From positions 1,736,001 through 1,800,000 of the forward strand of contig JALUTQ010000039.1 in NCBI GenBank assembly GCA_032718865.1: a stretch of 64,000 nucleotides of DNA, given 5' to 3'. Below, piece after piece: positions 11,071 through 20,400 of this stretch. The number at the start of each line of letters is the position of its first letter. Positions within the stretch are counted from its first letter, which is position 1. This DNA comes from Tilletia caries. Taxonomy: Eukaryota; Basidiomycota; Exobasidiomycetes; Tilletiales; Tilletiaceae. The notes beneath the pieces are model-generated. The model did not search any database, was not told the DNA's origin, and worked only from the letters and a program-made list of their open reading frames with translations. The position numbers and the translations under genes were made by a program.

Positions 11071-12036
11071 CAGCACATAGTAACCATTTCCAGTTCAAAA
11101 TAATATAATGTCACATAATTTTGGAAACACGAATCCAGGGCATGGGGATGATTCAAATGCTGGCTGACGCGCTCAATTAGGACCTGGTGTTGAGAAATAA
11201 TAACGTTGTACAAAAAATATGCCAGGCGGTGCTCATTTATCTGAGGATCTCCTCAGATCTCGTGGATCCCACGAGGGTTGTAGGATGATCGCACGATATC
11301 GTCGAGGATGATCCTCACGTGTCGTGCTGAGGACTATCCCCAGTTCTTCATGGACGATTGGCAGTGTACCACCAGCGGCCCCAATTCAAGCACCCAGACG
11401 CCCATCTTTTCTGCCGCTGCGAGCGTCCCAAGACTCGACTCCACCCTCTCCGATGCCACACCTATGCAACACACCAATCTATTCTCACTCTCCACCACCC
11501 CCCACCCCATGCGCTTTCCACCTCCCTCTTCAACCAACCTGCCGGCATTGATCTCTTTGCCGAGTACGTCAACCTCTCTCGGGCGTACGACTGCAACAAG
11601 GCGGCGTAAACCATCTTGATGCACCGTGCCTACCCGGAGCCATCACCTCCACGAGGCTTGGGTCCGGCGGTTGCGAGGTCATTGTGGGCTGCTAGAGTAA
11701 TTTTTGGCATTCAGACACTGGCTAGACAACACCTTCCCGCACTCTCTTGCTCCTCCTCCTCATCATCTGCCCCCTATCAGCTTTATGTTGACGCTTCGCC
11801 CGTGCGCCCAGCTCCATCACTCGTGTTGTTGTGTGGAGTTGCCGGTCACTTCCCACGCCTGTAGTGGTTTAATTAGTGACGTGAAATACACTTCCTTCCT
11901 TCCTTCCTTCCTTCCTTCCTTCCTTCCTTCCTTCCTTCGGTCTCCTCAGTCTCGCGGATAAACAGCCGACCACCATCACCACCACCACCACCACCACCAC
12001 CACCACCAGCTACTCTGCTCTCCACATCAACTCTTC
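11071..12036. other. Intergenic stretch with microsatellites
   Basis: No gene can be supported. It holds a (CTTC)n tract at 11891-11939 and a (CAC)n tract at about 11970-12008. Near 11220-11330 there are short GAGGAT/ATCCTC and CACGAG/CTCGTG palindromes. A short plus ORF (11358-11609) has a plausible C-terminus (LFAEYVNLSRAYDCNKAA) but nothing I recognise. Confidence 0.5.
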
Positions 12037-12304
12037 ATGGCCCGCCTCCTCGTTCGCCCGAGCTGCGCGGTCCGGAAATCCCTCCCTGTTTTGGCCCTGC
12101 CCGGCCTCCTCCAACAAAAGTCTCTGACCTTGGGTCATGCCTTCCCCCTTTTCGGGTGCCCTGCTCTGCCTCAGTCGAGCGCATCAGGTTGTTATCGGCG
12201 TCATGCCCCTCTTCGCACTACTGTGCCCCTTGCTCGCACAGATGTGCTCCCCCTACCCCTTCCAAACTCACTGCTCCCCTCACCCCCGGCTGCAGCTCTC
12301 TCCC
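12037..12304 (+). pseudogene. Possible host ORF interrupted by the composite retrotransposon
   Basis: An ATG just after the microsatellites opens a basic, Leu-rich N-terminus (MARLLVRPSCAVRKSLPVLA) resembling a mitochondrial presequence. The LTR begins after codon 89. With one TSD copy removed the frame stays open beyond the insertion (21950 onward, LGFLSRHAVHRPVR) until it enters repeat DNA. No family is recognised; it may be chance in a GC-rich region. Confidence 0.25.
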
Positions 12305-12665
12305 TGTGCTGGCAAGTGGCCAGTGATCAGTGATACAGTTTCCTCCACTTCTCCTTCTTGCTTCTCCTTTTCTATGACCGCTGTTCCCGTTCCGATCCGA
12401 TCCGACTCTGACACGTGGCTTCCACTCCAGCTCCTCGCAAACGTTGCGCAACGTGCCACTTTCTTCCTTTTCTCCTTCCTCTTTTCTCATCACTCGCCAC
12501 AGCGGCTTCTCTCTCTTCTCCGCCTCGGCTATTTAAGCCACTGTGTCTCATTTCCCCCTCTTGTAATTAGTCCGACATTGCATACTTGATTCATTTCAGT
12601 TCTTCCCTGAACACAGTCCTTAGTGCAAACTAGGTGATTAGACTATCTCGGCCTGTGTTCGCACA
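12305..12665 (+). repeat. 5' LTR (type A) of the composite element
   Basis: 361 bp, TGTGCTGGCAAG to TTCGCACA. A TATTTAAG box sits at about 12530. The right half (R-U5) is shared with the array LTRs at 33-40 kb, while the U3 is distinct. The sequence right after it, TGGTGATGAGAG, is the primer-binding site. Confidence 0.95.
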
Positions 12666-14833
12666 TGGTGATGAGAGGGTTTTGACCACTGACTTGCACC
12701 GACCAAGTCCAGTGGGACCCACGCCGATGGCCCCACAGTCTGACGACTTAGTGCGCCTCGGTCCCGTGTCCGGTTCCTTTCCAGATTGACCCCGTTGAGC
12801 TCAACAGCTCCAAAGCGCCTCTGGTTTCGGGACCCTCTCGGACGGCCTCGTGAGCTCAACAGCTCCAGTGCGCCTCCGGATCGGCACATCGATCTCTCTC
12901 GTTCTCGATCTCTCTTCTTTTTTCTCCTTCTCAGTTCTCACACATTACCACCCAACTTTCTTCACTTTCACTTCTTCCTCAAGACCTACCTCGCCGGCCC
13001 TCTTCTTTCTTCCTTTCCCACAGCTGGCCTGTTTTCTGCTCCGGGTTCTGTGCCAGCCATCCCAGTAGGTACGTGGAGTCGAGGCATCTCCTCCGCGTTC
13101 CCTAGGTGGACTGGCCCAGCAGCTTTGGGCCACACTACTTGACGACATCGACTCCGCGGGTCGGCCCAGTTTCTTTCCTCGTCGCGCGCTGGCGTGTGGA
13201 CTACAGCTTCGACTTCCGATCATCTCTCCTCAAGCTACCATCTCCGACATTTCGGCGTGCAAGGCGGTCCAGAATGTTCGATACTCGGCGGCCGGCGCTA
13301 CCGCAACCGGCTTCGGTTCTGGTCTGAACTCAGCCTGTTCACGTCGCGGTCCGCCGGCTACCTGCACCGGGTCACCTTCTCTCGCCTCCTCCGCCCAGTC
13401 GCCCACACCAACAGGGCGCCGTTTCTCAGTCTTCACCCTCTTGCCTCCTCGACCCGTGCTCTCTTCCGGCGTCAACACCCGTGCGAGCGTGAGTCGAGGC
13501 ATCTCCTCCGTTTTCTCGGGTTCGACACCACGCTCTGGTCGTGCTTTCTGTTCCGGGTTCTGTGCCGGCCATCCCAGTAGATGGCATCGGCACTCGCGTC
13601 GCAGCTGGCGGGAATCCGCTCCGTCAACGCCGCCCGCATCGCCACCCTCGGATCCTCGGCCGGCACTCAGCACACAGCCTCCTACCTCTTCCCGCCCAAG
13701 ACCGCCGCAGCACAGGACCTCAACACCGTACACGCCCTCGCACGCACAGGGCTCGAAGACCTCGCAGCCCATGACCGCTGGTTCGAGTCCAGCAGCGCGT
13801 GGGCTCCAGACGATGTCAGTCGCTCCGGCCGCGAGCTTCTCTTCGGAGACAGCGGCAAGTCGAGGGATAGGAGCGTCCTTACCAAGGAGGACAATACCCT
13901 CATGGACGAAGCACTCGCGCTCTTCCTCGCCGCATCACTCATGGTCATCGCAGCCTTGGGGGCTTGCTTTCCCTTCAGCTCGGAGGCGGTCCGCGCTACC
14001 ATCGGGTCTCTCGTGACTCGTCTCTCCGGCTTGAGCGGATTCCCAAGCTGCCGACGAGCAGGCCATCATGCCTCTGACCTCCGCCCTCAGGACTCCTCGG
14101 ACTGGCAAGGGCGGTCAAGTCGAGACTACCACTCTTCGGCTTACAGGACACTCGCCCTCCCCCACCCAGCGCGTCCTGGCGATCCGGAACTTGTACGAGG
14201 CCTTGTCAGCGGGTGCGCTGCCAGCTTCGGATTCGTTCGCGGTGAATGCCCTTCAATCTCGAATGTCCGGCGTGTCGGAGGAGGACGCCGACGTCCCAGG
14301 CGCATTTATGCCGATCCCAGTCAAGTGATCGCCGCCCTCGGCGCGAAGCAAGCCACTGAGGCCTGAGCTCGTTTTGAGTGCGCTGAATCCGGATGGGCAT
14401 TGAGACCCGATGCTTGGCCATCGCGCTCCGTTGCGCTTTGCGTCTTTGCTATCCAGCATCGAGCCGGCAGCGCCTCTCCTTCTCAACATCACGAGTCACG
14501 ACGTGCCGATGTACTCCGGCGGGTACTCCTCTTGCCACGATCAGCTGGTGGACGGCGGTTCGGGCTCACATCATCGCCCATGTATCCGTTTCCACTTCGT
14601 TTTTCCCTCGACCTGTTCCTATCCTCACTCTGCCAGTCCGACTACATCCATTCCACACCAGCCGTACTTTCACAACCTGACCCCATCCATTTCGACACAG
14701 CTTCGGAATCACAGTCCCTTCCACATTCCATCCCTTCATGCGCCTCTCGCTCACTCTCTTACTCACTCCGTGCCCGTTGCAGTCCTTCCTGCCCATACAC
14801 AACTGAGGACAGTTGTCTCTTTTTGGGTGGGGA
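12666..14833 (+). mobile_element. Non-autonomous internal module of the composite element
   Basis: 2.2 kb starting with a primer-binding site and ending with the polypurine tract GGGTGGGGA. Around 13100-13250 it is a diverged relative of the internal regions of the 33-40 kb array (shared GACATCGACTCC and GCGCGCTGGCGT words). It encodes no protease, RT or integrase. It carries a host-like coding fragment at 13581-13940. Confidence 0.8.
13581..13940 (+). pseudogene. Captured fragment resembling the N-terminus of UTP10 (U3 snoRNP subunit)
   Basis: An ATG at 13581 opens a 261-codon frame. Its first 120 residues match the pattern of the UTP10/HEATR1 N-terminus: MASALASQLAGIRS, then PKTAAAQDLNTVHA, LEDLAAHDRWF, RELLFGDSGKSRDRSVLTKE and FLAASL. 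The similarity stops after FLAAS, where UTP10 proteins continue with a conserved Trp-containing helix that is missing here. The rest of the frame is unrelated. UTP10 acts in early 90S pre-ribosome assembly; this truncated copy inside a retrotransposon could not do so. The recognition is from memory of the family and needs a search. Confidence 0.65.
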
Positions 14834-15070
14834 TGTGCTGGCAACACGTGGCTTCGCCACATGGCCAGTTATCTTATCTACTATTCTTATCTTCCGCTCT
14901 TCCTTTTCCCGCACCTCCGCATAGCAACCCTTCCATCCTCCACATTTCCCACGCCATTCTTCCAGTCACCTCTTTTCTCTTCCTCACCTCCCTTTGTACT
15001 TAGCCTTTGAATACATCGATGATCTTCTAGCATACGCAGCTTCCTACTTACGAACCATTGTGTTCGCACA
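14834..15070 (+). repeat. Internal LTR (type B) of the composite element
   Basis: 237 bp, TGTGCTGGCAACACGTGG to TGTTCGCACA. The U3 is close to that of the array LTRs (33179-40023), but U5 is a different sequence. It is preceded by a polypurine tract and followed by a primer-binding site, so it could serve both as 3' LTR of the upstream module and 5' LTR of gag-pol. Confidence 0.9.
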
Positions 15071-15112
15071 TGGTGATGAGAGTGGGATTCGAACCCACGC
15101 CCTTTCGGACTA
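15071..15112 (+). promoter_or_regulatory. Extended tRNA primer-binding site
   Basis: Starts TGGTGATGAGAG directly after the LTR. The complement of a tRNA 3' end continues through the whole T-arm (GTGGGATTCGAACCCAC) into what looks like a variable arm. Acceptor and T-arm suit a class II tRNA (Ser or Leu). The array copies match only about the first 12 nt; the extra 31 nt or so here appear inserted. Confidence 0.75.
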
Positions 15113-15505
15113 CGGATCTTTCACTGACTTGAACCGATCCATTTACAGTGACCCCCACCCCGAGACGGCCCCACAGTCTAACGACTACAGCGCCTCTCAA
15201 ACCCTTTGTCCTCGCACTCGACGGCCTCACAGTCTCACGACTACAGCGCCTCCAGTGCCTCGACCACATCGTTCTCGGCCACCACTTCTTCTCTTCTTGC
15301 ACACCACTCTCCTCTCTCTTGCACACCGCTTCTGCCTCTCTTCAAGATCACTCCACCCTCTTCTTCCTCCGCATCATCTTTTTCGTCCTCTTGCGCCCAC
15401 ATCTCGTGCTTTGCTCGCTCGTCGCTCTCGTAGGTGTATCGAGTCGAGGCATCTCCTCTACTTTCCCGAGCCCGACAGCAGCAACCGCACCGCCAAGCTA
15501 TCAAG

Positions 15506-17395
15506 ATGGACTCCTCCTCCTCTGGCCGCAACAACCGCGGCGGCCGACCCCCTTCAGCAGCTTCACACACATCCACACGCACCGCCAACCCCACCATCTC
15601 CACCACACCAGCCACCCGCCCAAACATCGTCGACCAGAACTCCCTCTCAATCATCGCCGAGGTGCGCTACATGCGTGATGGTCTGGAGGCTCGACTGCAT
15701 GGGTTCGCCGAACGACTGGGAGCGATGGAGCGTTGGCAGCGCGGACAAGAGCTTGCTGCGGAGGAGCAGGCCGACGACACTGGCCCGCTGGCCCGTCCGG
15801 AATCCATCGTCGCCGAGGAGCAACACGATCAAGAATCCGACGACGAGGACATCGGCGTGACAAACTTCGGCCTACGGACTCCGGCATTTGTCAACACTCG
15901 TCGACGCGACCGGCCCCCACCTCCTCACCAGCTCCTCAACCAGAACCGCCCGGAGTTCAACAACCAACGCACTCTGGGTCTCCATCCCACAATACCGGCT
16001 CAAGAGCTACGGGCCGCGACGTTCACCACACCGACGTCAACCGGCCTGTCTCCGCTCGATCGCTTTCAGCAGCTCAGCAGCCAGGACCGACGCAAGGTCC
16101 GGCGTACCATGCGACAGCTCGACTTGCAGGTGCCGGAATTCATGGCGACGCCAGCAGGCGTTCACGAGGGCGATCAAGACGACGATCTTGACGACACAAC
16201 TGGGGAACACTCTTCAGAGAGCCCCCTTCGAGTCAAGGACACGGCTAACCAAGACGGCGTCCTTCACCCCGGCGTATCTCCGCTTGGCAACGACTCGATG
16301 GCGGTCACTCCCCCTCCAGCCATAGCACCGGCGCCCAATATACGACACGGTCAACCTCCCGCTTGCCGGCAGGAGATGATCGGCTTGTACCACGGCGACC
16401 CCTATCGGCTCGACGCGTTTCTCAGCCGCATACGGGATGTCCTTCGTTCCGATGGCGACAATCCGGTGTGGGTAGCTTCGGTTATGCGGACCATTCCCAT
16501 CGCCCTTCGCGGCAACGCCGCCAAATGGCACGAAGGCCTCTCGGACGAACGAGCTAAGGAGCTCCGCTCCTTCGAGGCGTGGTCCACGGCTATGAAAAAG
16601 TCGTTCAAGGTCAACACGACCTTGCAGCGCAAGCAGGCTCGCGACCGACACTGGGTTCCGGCGCAGGAGTACGTCGCAGAGTACTACTTCGACAAGCTGC
16701 GGGCCCTTCGCCAAGCTTTTGGCTATGACCAGCCCGATGACAAGCTGGTGGGCGAGATCAAAGACGGTTTCCCGCCCAGCTTCGTCACCATGCTTCGCCT
16801 TCCTCGCGATCAACCCACTCTCGACGACCTCGTCGAGGAAATGGGCGAGTACGAACCTCACTGGCGGTCTATCAATCGCGTCCCGCCCCCACCTGATACG
16901 GACACCGCCCACACCACGGCGACCGTCGTGTCGGTTCCTGCTCCACCGTCAGCTCTGAGTCGCCTCCAGAGCCAGGCCATGGTGCGCTCCGCCTCCGCGC
17001 CGGCGCTCCCTGCTGTCCGCCAGCTGACTGCGGCTGCAGCTCCCGCCTCGCGCGCGCCTCCACCTGTTTCGTCCGGTATGTCTCCGATGGCAGCCGCGTA
17101 TGACCCATCTCGCGTCATCCCCGCCGTCAATGGCGAGGTACGCAAGTATCGGGTCGAGGGCCGACCCACGCCCATGCGGCTCGACCGTCCTTGCGGCAAA
17201 TGCGGCGGAGACCATTTCAACTTCGAGCACGTCCATCTGGTCCCTCAAGTTCGCTTACTTGAGGTCGATGCCGATGACGACTATCCTTTCGAAGAAGAAA
17301 CTGGTCCCTCCGCCTATGCGGCCCAGCCGGCGAACCACGGGGAGATGGAGGAGGGTAGAAACACTCCGGAGAACGTTTCCTCCTTCGTGAGTTGA
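15506..17395 (+). CDS. gag: Gag polyprotein of the Ty3/gypsy-type element
   Basis: ATG at 15506 (MDSSSSGRNNRGGRPPSAA), 629 residues. The first 50 residues are a low-complexity leader shared with the array elements. The capsid (retrotransposon gag) domain spans about residues 285-455 (GLYHGDPYRLDAFLSRIRD, AAKWHEGLSDERA, DKLRALRQAFGYDQP). Near the C-terminus CGKCGGDHFNFEH is a degenerate zinc knuckle. It forms the particle that packages element RNA. It stops at a TGA (17393-17395) in the same frame as pol, seven bases before the pol ATG. Confidence 0.9.
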   Translation: MDSSSSGRNNRGGRPPSAASHTSTRTANPTISTTPATRPNIVDQNSLSIIAEVRYMRDGLEARLHGFAERLGAMERWQRGQELAAEEQADDTGPLARPESIVAEEQHDQESDDEDIGVTNFGLRTPAFVNTRRRDRPPPPHQLLNQNRPEFNNQRTLGLHPTIPAQELRAATFTTPTSTGLSPLDRFQQLSSQDRRKVRRTMRQLDLQVPEFMATPAGVHEGDQDDDLDDTTGEHSSESPLRVKDTANQDGVLHPGVSPLGNDSMAVTPPPAIAPAPNIRHGQPPACRQEMIGLYHGDPYRLDAFLSRIRDVLRSDGDNPVWVASVMRTIPIALRGNAAKWHEGLSDERAKELRSFEAWSTAMKKSFKVNTTLQRKQARDRHWVPAQEYVAEYYFDKLRALRQAFGYDQPDDKLVGEIKDGFPPSFVTMLRLPRDQPTLDDLVEEMGEYEPHWRSINRVPPPPDTDTAHTTATVVSVPAPPSALSRLQSQAMVRSASAPALPAVRQLTAAAAPASRAPPPVSSGMSPMAAAYDPSRVIPAVNGEVRKYRVEGRPTPMRLDRPCGKCGGDHFNFEHVHLVPQVRLLEVDADDDYPFEEETGPSAYAAQPANHGEMEEGRNTPENVSSFVS

Positions 17396-17401
17396 GCACC
17401 C

Positions 17402-20400
17402 ATGCGGGGCTTGATTTTTGCGCCAATGAGTGATGACATGGGTACACTGTTTTTGGTCGATCGTCCGGTTCTGTCCACCCCACGAGTCCTGCATCCGAAC
17501 GAGTCCGTGCCGCCTTTGAGCCAACCCAAGCGGGCCTTCGGGAACGTGGTCGTCCTTCCTCGCCAAGACGCGGTGGGCACGGGGCTGGGCTACCGATCGC
17601 ATATCCCTTTAACGACTCACATCCGGGTTAACGATACAGACGGCCGCGCCCTCTCGACCCTCGTCGACACAGGTACCACTCTCTCCTGTATCGACGCTTC
17701 GCTTCTTCAGCGCATGGGTGGTCGTCCCACAGGCTCCCCCATGAAGGTACAAGGGATTGGATCGTCGCACACTCTGGGATGGGCTACGCTGCCGGTGTTC
17801 CTACATGCGACTGACCCGCATGGCCGGCACGTTCACCTTGAGTTCCACCAGGACTTCCATGTCCTTCCGACGTTTCCCCCGGGGTTGTGCCTCGGCCTCG
17901 ACTTCATCATGGGATACGATGTGTCGCTTTCCCCGACTCGAGGTCGCGGTCGCATCGGTCGATATGCGTTCCCGGTCCACGAGCGGTTGGCTGGGCCATA
18001 CGCCAAGGACGCGGAGCTCTGTGCAGCCGCGGACATCACGGTGCCGGCCGGATTCCAAACCTGGGTGCCCGTCGACGCATCGTGCCTTGCACCGGGGGTG
18101 GACTACACTGTCACTCCCCGATTGTCGGTCACTCCGGACGAGACCGTCCGCTTGACGGGACCTGTCGGGCTCCTCACTCATGGTGCCCGTCAGCATGTGT
18201 TGCTGGGCAACTACGGCCCGACTTCCTTCACACTCGAGCGCGGGACCATTGTCGCTGACGCCGTCGGTGCTCGGATCGGCGACCAGTTGTCCACGTCAGC
18301 GCAAGTCTTCACCGTCGGGGTTCCAGATGCTGCGGCAGCGTCACCTCCGCCGGATGTTCCTATGGAGGACCCCGAGGACGCCGCCCTGCCCCTTGACGTC
18401 TTTGATGGCATCGATGTCGCCGAGAGCACTCTCACGCAGGACGCTGTCACCGTCCTCGTCGACGATGCCTTCCGCGTTGGCATTACGCCTGAAGGCCTAC
18501 CACACGCTTCCGTGGTGTCTCTCCTTCGTTCGCACCACGACGCGTTCGCTCTGGACGGTCGGCCGGGGCGGATCGAGGATCACGACATGGCCATCAAACT
18601 ACTTCCCGATGCCGTCCTTCCTCCCGAGCCTCCTCGCCGCGCCAGCCCGGAGAAACGGGCGGCCATGGATTCAGCGATTGAGCAGCTCCTTGACTGGCAG
18701 GTTATCGAGCCATCTCAGAGTCCCGTCTCCTTTCCGGTGGTAATGGTGAAGCAGAATGGGAAGTGGCGGTTCTGTGTCGATTACCGCCATTACCGCCAGC
18801 TCAACTCGAAGACGGTCCCGGATCGTTATCCCCTCCCCACCATCGACGCCATTTTCCAGACGCTCACCGGAAAGAAATGGTTCAGCTCCCTCGACGCTAT
18901 CCGGGGGTACCATCAACTCGGTGTCGCGGCCGAGGATCGGTGGAAGACGGCTTTCGTTTGTCATCGAGGCCTCTACCAATACAAACGCGTTCCCTTCGGC
19001 CTCCGCAACGCCCCGGCGATCTTCCAGCGTCTAATGGATAAGGTCCTCGGAAGTCTTCGCTGGCAGCAGGCGGTGGTCTACATTGATGACGCCGTCATCG
19101 CCACCGACACGCTGGAGGAGCACAACTCCGCACTTGCCACCCTGCTCGACAATGCGACGGCGGTCGGGCTCAAATTTAGCCCCGCCAAATGCACTTTCGC
19201 CGTGCCTAGCCTTACCCTTCTCGGTCGCAAAGTTTCGGGCGCCGGCGTTGCGGTGTGGGCCGATCGTGCTCAGGCGGTCCAGGCTTTGGCTCGTCCTACA
19301 ACGCTACAAGAGCTCTATCACACGCTCGGATTGTTCGGGTACTACAGGGCCTTCATTCACAAGTTCGCGGAGAAGGCTGCCCCGTTGACTCGACTTCTCA
19401 AGGGATGGAAGTACGAGTCAGTCGACGGTCAGACTCGGCTCGTGAACACCGAGGGGAAGGCGGTATCGGCGTGTCGCGTTCCGCTGGCATGGGGAACCGA
19501 GCAACAAGACAGCTTCGAGGCTCTGCGTGCCGCTGTCGCAAATCCGCCGGTCCTGGCTCACCCAGACCCATCTCGACCATACATCCTCTACACCGATGCA
19601 TCCAAGGACGCCCTTGCGGCTATCCTTCACCAGGTCTCGACCGCTCATACTCCGGTCGGAGTCCCCGATGCTGCCGCCCGTGTCAACACTCTGTCGGTCC
19701 CCCACCTGCCTGCGGATTTCGCTCGAGAACGGTGGAATGCCTGGTTGTTGGAGGACCGGCATTTCGGGCCCATCCTGCGGTCGATCCGGTCCGGTCCGGA
19801 CTCGGTTCCTGAATGGTTGCTCCGCGAGGACGTCTTGGTGCGCCGAAGCGATGATCGCGTGGCCTTGCCGGCCGCAGGTCTGTCAACGGTGTTGAAGGGT
19901 ATCCACGATGATGGTGGACACTTTGGGTTCTGGAAGACGTTCTTGGCGGTCAGTCGCTACTTCTGGCGGCCCCAGCTCTCGACCGCCGTTCGAGCCTGGG
20001 TTAAGCATTGCGATCTCTGCCGCCAAACCAAGGCCGCCCCCAAGACTGGTATGCTCGACATCTCCCAAGATCCGACGCTACCCTTCGATCACATCTCTCT
20101 TGATTTGATTTACGGGTTCCCTCGATCTCGTTCGGGCAACGACGCCGCTCTTGTGATCCAGGACCTCTTTTCACGCATAGTCTTGCTCGCGCCCTGCACG
20201 AAGGAGATCACCGCAGAAGGGGTCGCCGCTCTCATCAGCGACCGAGTCCTCCGGTTCGGTTGGCGGCCACGTCGCATCGTGTCGGACTCCGAGGCTCGTG
20301 TGTCCGGCTCGATCATGACGCAACTCTGCACGTCGTTGGGCGCGGTTGGCACCCCATCCAGTCCGTACCATCAGCAAGCAAACAGCGTCGAGCGCGCGGT

